This document shows, piece after piece, positions 7,107 to 20,677 of a DNA stretch of 64,000 nt (the first letter of the stretch is position 1; each line of letters begins with the position of its first letter). The position numbers and the translations under genes are program-made. The notes below the pieces were generated by a model. The model searched no databases, had not been told where the DNA came from, and saw only the letters and a list, made by a program, of their open reading frames with translations. This DNA is from Taudactylus pleione (lineage: Eukaryota; Chordata; Amphibia; Anura; Myobatrachidae): contig JAUIMM010000702.1 in NCBI GenBank assembly GCA_031769625.1, positions 4,262,501 through 4,326,500 on the forward strand. The letters are read 5' to 3'.

Positions 7107-9464
7107 AGACTGGTAGGCAGACACTAGTTCTTTGGCCCTTATAACTTGTTTTTCGCTGTGTTGCTAGTTATCATGTCTTGCTTTCTGTGTGTTGCTAGTT
7201 GTGTGAGCATTTGGTAGGGGATATAGACTGTAAGCTCCACTGGGGCAAGGACTGAAATGAATGGCCAAATATTTTTTGTAAAGCGCTGCAGAATGTATGT
7301 GCGCTATATAACAAGCTGGTAATAAATAATAATAAATAAATAGATACCGATGCGTCCACATACATCAATCCTCCATGTGCTTTGAGATGTGTTACAAATA
7401 ATGGGTGAGTACAATGTGACTCTGTAGCACAGAGCATCTTTCCAGGTGACCTTTTCCATTAATATGTGTCTGATTTGCAAAGCGATGCGAATTTAATGCA
7501 AAAGCAGCTTCCACTGATTAAAATGATATACGGCATGCCTACTGTATAATATGTGTGTGACTGAGCTGTATCTGCATGCAATATGCAATTTTACAGTGTC
7601 ACAGCCACTGACACTGTAATGTAGCATTTTGCATGCAGATATATCCGCAGTCACACACAGAACATAGGCATGCCACAGATCATTTTAATCAGCATAAGCT
7701 GCTAGTCCATTCTATTTTGCATCGCTTTGCAATTAAGACAGATTTTAAGGGGAAAAGTTACACGAAAAGACGCTCACTTCTATTGTGTTGTGCCACAGTA
7801 TAACACTACTAGAAGGACTGTTTAAAGCGAGAGGATACTAGGTGTACTTGAACACATCTGTTGGTTGCCTATATATATATAAATAGATAGATAGATAGAG
7901 AGATGGATCAGTACCAATTCGTGCCACGGTATAACTTATCTACAAGGGCTGTTTAATGCGCAGTGAGGCTAGGTGTATGTGAACACATCTGTAGATCGTC
8001 CATATACTGTATAGATAGATATAGACATAGATAGAAGGATAGATATAGTTCAAATTCACCCTGCCAACAATGACAGACCCAACTGAGACATATTTGCATG
8101 TATAGTGTATAGCAAGAACTTGTTATCGCACCTCTCAATCTTTTTTTCCAGGTGGGCCTTTTCCATGAATCGAAATGTGAGGTCAGCATCTAAGCAAACT
8201 ACATCGCTGGACTTTTGTGAGGTGTCCTTGAATCCAGACTTCTACTCATGGCAACGATCAAAGAGGAACCAACGGAAGACGAGACCCAGAACAGGTAATA
8301 AATGTTTATTAATTACCGGTAATTCTCAGGCTAGACTAGTTCTAGTCCTGCAGAGGCACGATGATATGTTCTTGCTATATATTGATACTTCTAAAAATGT
8401 CTATTTGCTATGGACTCTTCTACTTATGCGACACTGTGATTTGGTAGTGTCAGATATACAGTAATTCTGTTTATCTCAGGGTACAGTATATCTCAGCTCT
8501 TCACTCTCCCTGTTTTACTCCATAAATCACGCTTTTTAGTCAAAATCCCCAACAGCATTACACTCACCTTTCCCAACCAAAAATCTTGAGGGTGGTTTTT
8601 CAAACACCTGGGCTTAATGTTGGGAAAATTTGAATCTTTTCATTAGAAGATTTGCCTCTGATGTCTAATATTTAAAGATAGATTATAGATAGATAGGTAG
8701 CTCAATCATTGATAAATAGACACTAGTTAGATACAGATGTGTCTGCATACATCTATCCTCCATGCGCTATAAGACGTGTTACAAATAATGTGTTAGCGCC
8801 ATGTGACTTGGCTTTACAGAGCATCTTTCCAAGCGACTTTTGCCCTTAAAATGTGTCTTTATTTGCAAAGTGATGTGAATAGGACGCAAAAGCAGCTTAT
8901 ACTGATTAAAATGATATTCGGCATGCCTATATTCTGTGTGTGACTGCTGCTGTATCTGCATGCAAAATGCAACTTTACAGTGTCACAGCCACTGACACTG
9001 TAACGTATCATTTTGCATGCAGATATATCCGCAGTCGCACACAGAACATAGGCATGCCACATATCATTTTAATCAGCATAAGCTCCTTGTCCATCATATT
9101 TTGCATCGCTTTGCAAAGAAGACACATTTTAAGGGGAAAAGTTACACGAAAAGACACTCAGTTCTATTGTGTTGTTCCATGGTATAACACTTCCAGAAGG
9201 GCTGTTTAACGCACAGGGAGACTAGGTGTATGTGAACACATCTGTAGATTGCCCATTTATAGATAGATATAAAGATAGATAGATAGATAGATAGATAAAG
9301 AGATAGATAGTTAGATAGAGAGATAGATATAGAGATAGATAGATAGATAGATAGATAGATTGATTGATTGATAGATATAGAGATAGATAGATAAAGAGAT
9401 AGATAGATAGAGCGAGAGATAGATAGATAGATAGATAGATAGATTGATAGATATAGAGATAGAT
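7107..9464 (+). repeat. Unit 4 (2,358 bp, one X module)
   Basis: P1 centred near 7605, X at 8152, P2 centred at 8989. Its P1 matches that of unit 1 rather than units 2-3 (right arm CATTCTATTTTGC, reduced AAAGCGAGAGGATACT), so units 1 and 4 share one P1 subtype and units 2 and 3 another. Its long GATA tract is rearranged near 9420-9452. Confidence 0.9.
8152..8294 (+). other. X exon-like segment, copy 4 (altered donor flank)
   Basis: Haplotype R7 C22 L26 T43. The donor reads GTAATA instead of GTAATT. The same change removes the usual in-frame TAA, so frame A runs on to 8464 (119 codons from 8105). The extension is spacer sequence and not a recognisable protein. Confidence 0.5.
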
Positions 9465-10517
9465 AGACTGATAGGCAAACACTAGTTCTTTGGCCCTTAT
9501 AACTCGTCTTTCGCTGTGTTGCTAGTTATCATGTCTTGCTTTCTGTGTGTTGCTAGTTGTGTGAACATTTGGTAGGGGATATAGACTGTAAGCTCCACTG
9601 GGGCAAGGACTGAAATGAATGGCCAAATATTTTTTGTAAAGTGCTGCAGAATGTATGTGCGCTATATAACAAGCTGGTAATAAATAATAATAAATAATTA
9701 GATACAGATGCGTCCACATACATCAATCCTCCATATGCTTTGAGATGTGTTACAAATAATGGGTGAGTACAATGTGACTCTGTAGCACAGAACATCTTTC
9801 CAGGTGACATTTTCCATTAATATGTGTCTGATTTGCAAAGCTATGCGAATTTAATGCAAGAGCAGCTTCCACTGATTAAAATGATATACGGCATGCCTAC
9901 TGTATAATCTGTATGCGACTGAGCTGTATCTGCATGCGATATGCAACTTTACAGTGTCACAGCCGCTGACACTGTAATGTAGCATTTTGCATGCAGATAT
10001 ATCCACAGTCACACACAGAACATAGGCATGCCACAGATCATTTTAATCAACTTAAGCTGCTTGTCCATCATATTTTGCATCGCTTTGCAATTAAAACACA
10101 TTTTAAGGGGAAAAGTTACACGAAAAGATGCATATTTCTATTGTGTTGTGCCACAGCATAACACTACTAGAAGGATAGTTTAACGCAAGAGGAGACTAGG
10201 TGTATGTGAACACATCTGTTGGTTGCCCATATATATATAAATAGATAGATAGATAGATAGATAGAGAGATGGATTGGTACCGATTCGTGCCATGGTATAA
10301 CTTATCTACAAGGGCTGTTTAATGCGCAGTGAAGCTAGGTGTATGTGAACACATCTGTAGATCGTCCATATACTGTATAGATAGATATAGACATAGATAG
10401 AAGGATAGATATAATTCAAATTCACCCTGCCAACAAGGACAGACCCAACTGAGATATATTTGCATGTATAGTGTATAGCAAGAACATGTTATCGCGCCTC
10501 TCAATATTTTTTTCCAG

Positions 10518-10660
10518 GTGGGCCTTTTCCATGAATCAAAATGTGAGGTCAGCATCTAAGCAAACTACATCGCTGGACTTTGGTGAGGTCTCCATGAATC
10601 CAGACTTCTACTCATGGCAACGATCAAAGAGGAACCAACAGAAGAGGAGACCCAGAACAG
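10518..10660 (+). other. X exon-like segment, copy 5
   Basis: Haplotype Q7 G22 M26 R43 with the only NQQKRR variant in frame A; silent in the MATIKEEPTEEE frame. First module of unit 5. Confidence 0.5.
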
Positions 10661-11092
10661 GTAATTAATGTTTATTAATTAATGGTAATTCTCAGGCTAG
10701 ACTAGTTCTAGTTCTGCAGAGGCACAATGATATGTTCTTGCTATACATTGATACTTCCAAAAATGTCTATTTGCTATGGACTCTTCTACTTATGCGACAC
10801 TGTGATTTGGTAGTGTCAGATATACAGGTATTCTGTTTATCTCAGGGTACAGTATATCTCAGCTCTTCACTCTCCCTGTTCACTCCATAAATCACACTTT
10901 ATAGTCAAAATTCCCAACAGCATTACACTCACCTTTCCCAACCAAGAATCTTGTGGGTGGTTTTTCAAATACCTGAGCTTAATGTTGGGAAAATTTGAAT
11001 CTTTTGATTAGAAGATTTGCCTCCGATGTCTAATATTTAAAGATAGATTATAGATAGATAGGTAGCTCAATCATTGATAAATAGACACTAGT

Positions 11093-11612
11093 TAGATACA
11101 GATGTGTCTGCATACATCTATCCTCCATGCGCTATAAGACGTGTTACAAATAACGTGCGAGCGCCATGTGACTCGGCATTACAGAGCATCTTTCCATGCG
11201 ACTTTTGCCCTTAAAATGTGTCTTTATTTGCAAAGCAATGTGAATAGGACGCAAAAGCAGCTTATACTGATTAAAATGATATTCGGCATGCCTATATTCT
11301 GTGTGTGTGACTGCTGCTGTACCTGCATGCAAAAGGCAACTTTACAGTGTCACAGCCACTGACACTGTAACGTATCATTTTGCATGCAGATATATCCGCA
11401 GTCGCACACAGAACATAGGCATGCCACAGATCATTTTAATCAGCATAAGCTGCTTGTCCATTCTATTTTGCATCACTTTGCAATTAAGACAGATTTTAAG
11501 GGGAAAAGTTACACGAAAAGACGCTCACTTCTATTGTGTTGTGCCACAGTATAACACTACTAGAAGGACTGTTTAACGCGAGAGGATACTAGGTGTACTT
11601 GAACACATCTGT
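11093..11612. repeat. Hybrid P, class a (unit 5)
   Basis: The left arm and centre are P2-like (CTGCTGTACCTGCATGC, TGTAACGTATC). From CACAGATCATTTT onward the right arm is P1-like (GTCCATTCTATTTTGC, AAGACAGATTTTAAG). The switch lies in the inner right arm. This join removes E and the long GATA tract from between two X modules. Confidence 0.8.
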
Positions 11613-11914
11613 TGGTTGCCTATATATATATAAATAGATAGATAGATAGATAGATAGATAGAGAGATGGATCAGTACCAATTCGTGCCACGGTATAACTT
11701 ATCTACAAGGGCTGTTTAATGCGCAGTGAGGCTAGGTGTATGTGAACACATCTGTAGATCGTCCATATACTGTATAGATAGATATAGACATAGATAGAAG
11801 GATAGATATAGTTCAAATTCACCCTGCCAACAATGACAGACCCAACTGAGACATATTTGCATGTATAGTGTATAGCAAGAACATGTTATCGCACCTCTCA
11901 ATCTTTTTTTCCAG

Positions 11915-12057
11915 GTGGGCCTTTTCCATGAATCAAAATGTGAGGTCAGCATCTAAGCAAACTACATCACTGGACTTTTGTGAGGTCTCCTTGAATCCAG
12001 ACTTCTACTCATGGCAACGATCAAAGAGGAACCAACGGAAGAGGAGACCCAGAAAAG
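11915..12057 (+). other. X exon-like segment, copy 6
   Basis: Haplotype Q7 C22 L26 R43. The 3' edge is AAAAG|GT instead of AACAG|GT. Second module of unit 5. Confidence 0.5.
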
Positions 12058-14243
12058 GTAATTAATGTTTATTAATTACCGGTAATTCTCAGGCTAGACT
12101 AGTTCTAGTCCTGCAGAGGCACGATGATATGTTCTTGCTATATATTGATACTTCTAAAAATGTCTATTTGCTATGGACTCTTCTACTTATGCGACACTGT
12201 GATTTGGTAGTGTCAGATATACAGTAATTCTGTTTATCTCAGGGTACAGTATATCTCACCTCTTCACTCTCCCGGTTTTACTCCTTAAATCAAACTTTAT
12301 AGTCAAAATCCCCAACAGCATTACACTCACCTTTCCCAACCAAAAATCTTGAGGGTGGTTTTTCAAACACCTGGGCTTAATGTTGGGAAAATTTGAATCT
12401 TTTCATTAGAAGATTTGCCTCTGATGTCTAATATTTAAAGATAGATTATAGATAGATAGGTAGCTCAATCATTGATAAATAGACACTAGTTAGATACAGA
12501 TGTGTCTGCATACATCTATCCTCCATGCACTATAAGACGTGTTACAAATAATGTGTTAGCGCCATGTGACTTGGCTTTACAGAGCATCTTTCCAAGCGTC
12601 TTTTGCCCTTAAAATGTGTCTTTATTTGCAAAGTGATGTGAATAGGACGCAAAAGCAGCTTATACTGATTAAAATGATATTCGGCATGCCTATATTCTGT
12701 GTGTGTGACTGCTGCTGTATCTGCATGCAAAATGCAACTTTACAGTGTCACAGCCACTGACACTGTAACGTATCATTTTGCATGCAGATATATCCGCAGT
12801 CGCACACAGAACATAGGCATGCCACATATAATTTTAATCAGCATAAGCTCCTTGTCCATCATATTTTGCATCGCTTTGCAAAGAAGACACATTTTAAGGG
12901 GAAAAGTTACACGAAAAGACACTCAGTTCTATTGTGTCGTTCCATGGTATAACACTTCCAGAAGGGCTGTTTAACGCACAGGGAGACTAGGAGTATATGA
13001 ACACATCTGTAGATTGCCCATATATAGATGGATATAAAGATAGATAGATAGATAGATAGATAAAGAGATAGATAGTTATATAGAGAGATAGATATAGAGA
13101 TAGATAGATAGATAGATTGATTGATAGATATAGAGATAGATAGATAAAGAGATAGATAGATATAAAGATAGATAGATTGATAGATAGACTGATAGGCAGA
13201 CACTAGAATCTTTGGCCCTTATAACTCGTCTTTCGCTGTGTTGCTAGTTATCATGTCTTGCTTTCTGTGTGTTGCTAGTTGTGTGAGCATTTGGTAGGGG
13301 ATATAGACTGTAAGCTCCACTGGGGCAAGGACTGAAATGAATGGCCAAATATTTTTTGTAAAGCACTGCAGAATGTATGTGCGCTATATAACAAGCTGGT
13401 AATAAATAATAATAAATAATTAGATACAGATGCATCCACATACATCAATCCTCCATGTGCTTTGAGATGTGTTACAAATAATGGGTGAGTACAATGTGAC
13501 TCTGTAGCACAGAACATCTTTCCAGGTGACATTTTCCATTAATATGTGTCTGATTTGCAAAGCGATGCGAATTTAATGCAAGAGCAGCTTCCACTGATTA
13601 AAATGATATACGGCATGCCTACTGTATATTCTTTATGCGACTGAGCTGTATCTGCATGCGATATGCAACTTTACAGTGTCACAGCCGCTGACACTGTAAT
13701 GTAGCATTTTGCATGCAGATATATCCGCAGTCACACACAGAACATAGGCATGCCACAGATCATTTTAATCAACTTAAGCTGCTTGTCCATCATATTTTGC
13801 ATCGCTTTGCAATTAAAACACATTTTAAGGGGAAAAGTTACACGAAAAGATGCATATTTCTATTGTGTTGTGCCACAGCATAACACTACTAGAAGGATAG
13901 TTTAACGCAAGAGGAGACTAGGTGTATGTGAACACATCTGTTGGTTGCCCATATATATATAAATAGATAGATAGATAGATAGATAGATAGAGAGATGGAT
14001 TGGTACCGATTCGTGCCATGGTATAACTTATCTACAAGGGCTGTTTAATGCGCAGTGAAGCTAGGTGTATGTGAACACATCTGTAGATCGTCCATATACT
14101 GTATAGATAGATATAGACATAGATAGAAGGATAGATATAGTTCAAATTCACCCTGCCAACAAGGACAGACCCAACTGAGATATATTTGCATGTATAGTGT
14201 ATAGCAAGAACATGTTATCGCGCCTCTCAATCTTTTTTTCCAG

Positions 14244-14386
14244 GTGGGCCTTTTCCATGAATCAAAATGTGAGGTCAGCATCTAAGCAAACTACATCGCT
14301 GGACTTTGGTGAGGTCTCCATGAATCCAGACTTCTACTCATGGCAACGATCAAAGAGGAACCAACGGAAGAGGAGACCCAGAACAG
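14244..14386 (+). other. X exon-like segment, copy 7
   Basis: Haplotype Q7 G22 M26 R43; first module of unit 6. Confidence 0.5.
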
Positions 14387-14818
14387 GTAATTAATGTTTA
14401 TTAATTACTGGTAATTCTCAGGCTAGACTAGTTCTAGTACTGCAGAGGCACAATGATATGTTCTTGCTATACATTGATACTTCCAAAAATGTCTATTTGC
14501 TATGGACTCTTCTACTTATGCGACACTGTGATTTGGTAGTGTCAGATATACAGGTATTCTGTTTATCTCAGGGTACAGTATATCTCAGCTCTTCACTCTC
14601 CCTGTTCACTCCATAAATCACACTTTATAGTCAAAATTCCCAACAGCATTACACTCACCTTTCCCAACCAAGAATCTTGAGGGTGGTTTTTCAAACACCT
14701 GGGCTTAATGTTGGGAAAATTTGAATCTTTTGATTAGAAGATTTGCCTCCGATGTCTAATATTTAAAGATAGATTATAGATAGATAGGTAGCTCAATCAT
14801 TGATAAATAGACACTAGT

Positions 14819-15338
14819 TAGATACAGATGTGTCTGCATACATCTATCCTCCATGCGCTATAAGACGTGTTACAAATAACGTGCGAGCGCCATGTGACTC
14901 GGCATTACAGAGCATCTTTCCATGCGACTTTTGCCCTTAAAATGTGTCTTTATTTGCAAAGCGATGTGAATAGGACGCAAAAGCAGCTTATACTGATTAA
15001 AATGATATTCGGCATGCCTATATTCTGTGTGTGTGACTGCTGCTGTACCTGCATGCAAAAGGCAACTTTACAGTGTCACAGCCACTGACACTGTAACGTA
15101 TCATTTTGCATGCAGATATATCCGCAGTCGCACACAGAACATAGGCATGCCACAGATCATTTTAATCAGCATAAGCTGCTTGTCCATTCTATTTTGCATC
15201 ACTTTGCAATTAAGACAGATTTTAAGGGGAAAAGTTACACGAAAAGACGCTCACTTCTATTGTGTTGTGCCACAGTATAACACTACTAGAAGGACTGTTT
15301 AACGCGAGAGGATACTAGGTGTACTTGAACACATCTGT
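14819..15338. repeat. Hybrid P, class a (unit 6)
   Basis: Same join as unit 5, including the CTGTACCTGCATGCAAAAGG variant found only in these two. Confidence 0.8.
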
Positions 15339-15359
15339 TGGTTGCCTATATATATATAA

Positions 15360-15396
<37 letters not shown>

Positions 15397-15648
15397 GAGA
15401 TGGATCAGTACCAATTCGTGCCACGGTATAACTTATCTACAAGGGCTGTTTAATGCGCAGTGAGGCTAGGTGTATGTGAACACATCTGTAGATCGTCCAT
15501 ATACTGTATAGATAGATATAGACATAGATAGAAGGATAGATATAGTTCAAATTCACCCTGCCAACAATGACAGACCCAACTGAGACATATTTGCATGTAT
15601 AGTGTATAGCAAGAACATGTTATCGCACCTCTCAATCTTTTTTTCCAG

Positions 15649-15791
15649 GTGGGCCTTTTCCATGAATCAAAATGTGAGGTCAGCATCTAAGCAAACTACA
15701 TCACTGGACTTTTGTGAGGTCTCCTTGAATCCAGACTTCTACTCATGGCAACGATCAAAGAGGAACCAACGGAAGAGGAGACCCAGAAAAG
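15649..15791 (+). other. X exon-like segment, copy 8
   Basis: Haplotype Q7 C22 L26 R43 with the AAAAG|GT edge shared only with copy 6. Confidence 0.5.
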
Positions 15792-17973
15792 GTAATTAAT
15801 GTTTATTAATTACCGGTAATTCTCAGGCTAGACTAGTTCTAGTCCTGCAGAGGCACGATGATATGTTCTTGCTATATATTGATACTTCTAAAAATGTCTA
15901 TTTGCTATGGACTCTTCTACTTATGCGACACTGTGATTTGGTAGTGTCAGATATACAGTAATTCTGTTTATCTCAGGGTACAGTATATCTCACCTCTTCA
16001 CTCTCCCGGTTTTACTCCTTAAATCAAACTTTATAGTCAAAATCCCCAACAGCATTACACTCACCTTTCCCAACCAAAAATCTTGAGGGTGGTTTTTCAA
16101 ACACCTGGGCTTAATGTTGGGAAAATTTGAATCTTTTCATTAGAAGATTTGCCTCTGATGTCTAATATTTAAAGATAGATTATAGATAGATAGGTAGCTC
16201 AATCATTGATAAATAGACACTAGTTAGATACAGATGTGTCTGCATACATCTATCCTCCATGCACTATAAGACGTGTTACAAATAATGTGTTAGCGCCATG
16301 TGACTTGGCTTTACAGAGCATCTTTCCAAGCGTCTTTTGCCCTTAAAATGTGTCTTTATTTGCAAAGTGATGTGAATAGGACGCAAAAGCAGCTTATACT
16401 GATTAAAATGATATTCGGCATGCCTATATTCTGTGTGTGTGACTGCTGCTGTATCTGCATGCAAAATGCAACTTTACAGTGTCACAGCCACTGACACTGT
16501 AACGTATCATTTTGCATGCAGATATATCCGCAGTCGCACACAGAACATAGGCATGCCACATATAATTTTAATCAGCATAAGCTCCTTGTCCATCATATTT
16601 TGCATCGCTTTGCAAAGAAGACACATTTTAAGGGGAAAAGTTACACGAAAAGACACTCAGTTCTATTGTGTCGTTCCATGGTATAACACTTCCAGAAGGG
16701 CTGTTTAACGCACAGGGAGACTAGGAGTATATGAACACATCTGTAGATTGCCCATATATAGATGGATATAAAGATAGATAGATAGATAGATAAAGAGATA
16801 GATAGTTATATAGAGAGATAGATATAGAGATAGATAGATAGATAGATTGATTGATAGATATAGAGATAGATAGATAAAGAGATAGATAGATATAAAGATA
16901 GATAGATTGATAGATAGACTGATAGGCAGACACTAGAATCTTTGGCCCTTATAACTCGTCTTTCGCTGTGTTGCTAGTTATCATGTCTTGCTTTCTGTGT
17001 GTTGCTAGTTGTGTGAGCATTTGGTAGGGGATATAGACTGTAAGCTCCACTGGGGCAAGGACTGAAATGAATGGCCAAATATTTTTTGTAAAGCGCTGCA
17101 GAATGTATGTGCGCTATATAACAAGCTGGTAATAAATAATAATAAATAATTAGATACAGATGCATCCACATACATCAATCCTCCATGTGCTTTGAGATGT
17201 GTTACAAATAATGGGTGAGTACAATGTGACTCTGTAGCACAGAACATCTTTCCAGGTGACATTTTCCATTAATATGTGTCTGATTTGCAAAGCGATGCGA
17301 ATTTAATGCAAGAGCAGCTTCCACTGATTAAAATGATATACGGCATGCCTACTGTATATTCTTTATGCGACTGAGCTGTATCTGCATGCGATATGCAACT
17401 TTACAGTGTCACAGCCGCTGACACTGTAATGTAGCATTTTGCATGCAGATATATCCGCAGTCACACATAGAACATAGGCATGCCACAGATCATTTTAATC
17501 AACTTAAGCTGCTTGTCCATCATATTTTGCATCGCTTTGCAATTAAAACACATTTTAAGGGGAAAAGTTACACGAAAAGATGCATATTTCTATTGTGTTG
17601 TGCCACAGCATAACACTACTAGAAGGATAGTTTAACGCAAGAGGAGACTAGGTGTATGTGAACACATCTGTTGGTTGCCCATATATATATAAATAGATAG
17701 ATAGATAGATAGATAGATAGAGAGATGGATTGGTACCGATTCGTGCCATGGTATAACTTATCTACAAGGGCTGTTTAATGCGCAGTGAAGCTAGGTGTAT
17801 GTGAACACATCTGTAGATCGTCCATATACTGTATAGATAGATATAGACATAGATAGAAGGATAGATATAGTTCAAATTCACCCTGCCAACAAGGACAGAC
17901 CCAACTGAGGTATATTTGCATGTATAGTGTATAGCAAGAACATGTTATCGCGCCTCTCAATCTTTTTTTCCAG

Positions 17974-18116
17974 GTGGGCCTTTTCCATGAATCAAAATGT
18001 GAGGTCAGCATCTAAGCAAACTACATCGCTGGACTTTGGTGAGGTCTCCATGAATCCAGACTTCTACTCATGGCAACGATCAAAGAGGAACCAACGGAAG
18101 AGGAGACCCAGAACAG
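17974..18116 (+). other. X exon-like segment, copy 9
   Basis: Haplotype Q7 G22 M26 R43; first module of unit 7. Confidence 0.5.
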
Positions 18117-18548
18117 GTAATTAATGTTTATTAATTACTGGTAATTCTCAGGCTAGACTAGTTCTAGTACTGCAGAGGCACAATGATATGTTCTTGCTAT
18201 ACATTGATACTTCCAAAAATGTCTATTTGCTATGGACTCTTCTACTTATGCGACACTGTGATTTGGTAGTGTCAGATATACAGGTATTCTGTTTATCTCA
18301 GGGTACAGTATATCTCAGCTCTTCACTCTCCCTGTTCACTCCATAAATCACACTTTATAGTCAAAATTCCCAACAGCATTACACTCACCTTTCCCAACCA
18401 AGAATCTTGAGGGTGGTTTTTCAAACACCTGGGCTTAATGTTGGGAAAATTTGAATCTTTTGATTAGAAGATTTGCCTCCGATGTCTAATATTTAAAGAT
18501 AGATTATAGATAGATAGGTAGCTCAATCATTGATAAATAGACACTAGT

Positions 18549-19068
18549 TAGATACAGATGTGTCTGCATACATCTATCCTCCATGCGCTATAAGACGTGT
18601 TACAAATAACGTGCGAGCGCCATGTGACTCGGCATTACAGAGCATCTTTCCATGCGACTTTTGCCCTTAAAATGTGTCTTTATTTGCAAAGCGATGTGAA
18701 TAGGACGCAAAAGCAGCTTATACTGATTAAAATGATATTCGGCATGCCTATATTCTGTGTGTGTGACTGCTGCTGTATCTGCATGCAAAATGCAACTTTA
18801 CAGTGTCACAGCCACTGACACTGTAACGTATCATTTTGCATGCAGATATATCCGCAGTCGCACACAGAACATAGGCATGCCACAGATCATTTTAATCAGC
18901 ATAAGCTGCTTGTCCATTCTATTTTGCATCACTTTGCAATTAAGACAGATTTTAAGGGGAAAAGTTACACGAAAAGACGCTCACTTCTATTGTGTTGTGC
19001 CACAGTATAACACTACTAGAAGGACTGTTTAACGCGAGAGGATACTAGGTGTACTTGAACACATCTGT
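18549..19068. repeat. Hybrid P, class a (unit 7)
   Basis: Same join, but with the usual CTGTATCTGCATGCAAAATG in the left inner arm. Confidence 0.8.
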
Positions 19069-19362
19069 TGGTTGCCTATATATATATAAATAGATAGATA
19101 GATAGATAGAGAGATGGATCAGTACCAATTCGTGCCACGGTATAACTTATCTACAAGGGCTGTTTAATGCGCAGTGAGGCTAGGTGTATGTGAACACATC
19201 TGTAGATCGTCCATATACTGTATAGATAGATATAGACATAGATAGAAGGATAGATATAGTTCAAATTCACCCTGCCAACAATGACAGACCCAACTGAAAC
19301 ATATTTGCATGTATAGTGTATAGCAAGAACATGTTATCGCGCCTCTCAATCTTTTTTTCCAG

Positions 19363-19505
19363 GTGGGCCTTTTCCATGAATCAAAATGTGAGGTCAGCAT
19401 CTAAGCAAACTACATCGCTGGACTTTTGTGAGGTCTCCTTGAATCCAGACTTCTACTCATGGCAACGATCAAAGAGGAACCAACGGAAGAGGAGACCCAG
19501 AACAG
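19363..19505 (+). other. X exon-like segment, copy 10
   Basis: Haplotype Q7 C22 L26 R43; preceded by CTGAAACATATTTG. Confidence 0.5.
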
Positions 19506-20545
19506 GTAATTAATGTTTATTAATTACCGGTAATTCTCAGGCTAGACTAGTTCTAGTCCTGCAGAGGCACGATGATATGTTCTTGCTATATATTGATACT
19601 TCTAAAAATGTCTATTTGCTATGGACTCTTCTACTTATGCGACACTGTGATTTGGTAGTGTCAGATATACAGTAATTCTGTTTATCTCAGGGTACAGTAT
19701 ATCTCACCTCTTCACTCTCCCGGTTTTACTCCTTAAATCAAACTTTATAGTCAAAATCCCCAACAGCATTACACTCACCTTTCCCAACCAAAAATCTTGA
19801 GGGTGGTTTTTCAAACACCTGGGCTTAATGTTGGGAAAATTTGAATCTTTTCATTAGAAGATTTGCCTCTGATGTCTAATATTTAAAGATAGATTATAGA
19901 TAGATAGGTAGCTCAATCATTGATAAATAGACACTAGTTAGATACAGATGTGTCTGCATACATCTATCCTCCATGCACTATAAGACGTGTTACAAATAAT
20001 GTGTTAGCGCCATGTGACTTGGCTTTACAGAGCATCTTTCCAAGCGTCTTTTGCCCTTAAAATGTGTCTTTATTTGCAAAGTGATGTGAATAGGACGCAA
20101 AAGCAGCTTATACTGATTAAAATTATATTCGGCTTGCCTATATTCTGTGTGTGTGACTGCTGCTGTATCTGCATGCAAAATGCAACTTTACAGTGTCACA
20201 GCCACTGACACTGTAACGTATCATTTTGCATGCAGATATATCCGCAGACGCACACAGAACATAGGCATGCCACATATAATTTTAATCAGCATAAGCTCCT
20301 TGTCCATCATATTTTGCATCGCTTTGCAAAGAAGACACATTTTAAGGGGAAAAGTTACACGAAAAGACACTCAGTTCTATTGTGTCGTTCCATGGTATAA
20401 CACTTCCAGAAGGGCTGTTTAACGCACAGGGAGACTAGGTGTATATGAACACATCTGTAGATTGCCCATATATAGATAGATATAAAGATAGATAGATAGA
20501 TAGATAGATAAAGAGATAGATAGTTAGATAGAGAGATAGATATAG

Positions 20546-20577
<32 letters not shown>

Positions 20578-20677
20578 TGATTGATAGATATAGAGATAGA
20601 TAGATAAAGAGATAGATAGATAGAGCAAGAGATAGATAGATATAAAGATAGATAGATTGATAGATATAGAGATAGAT

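Larger units (their letters stand above)
9465..13185 (+). repeat. Unit 5 (3,721 bp, two X modules)
   Basis: First unit with the AGACTGATAGG junction and the ACTCGTCTTTCGC form of E, so a subfamily boundary falls at about 9465. Order: E, P1, R, X (10518), S, hybrid P (11093-11612), R, X (11915), S, P2 (centre 12754), GATA. Confidence 0.9.
13186..16915 (+). repeat. Unit 6 (3,730 bp, two X modules)
   Basis: Near copy of unit 5, with X at 14244 and 15649, hybrid P at 14819-15338 and P2 centred at 16488. It shares with unit 5 the RPRKG variant in the second X and the shortened GATA tract with GATAGATAGACTGATAGG, so a 3.73 kb higher-order step is repeated here. Confidence 0.9.
16916..20677 (+). 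repeat. Unit 7 (3,762 bp, two X modules)
   Basis: X at 17974 and 19363, hybrid P at 18549-19068, P2 centred at 20202. The second module introduces CTGAAACATATTTG before X and a P2 with CGGCTTGCC and GCAGACGC. These variants are shared with units 8 and 9 (P2) and mark it as a parent type of those units. Confidence 0.9.
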
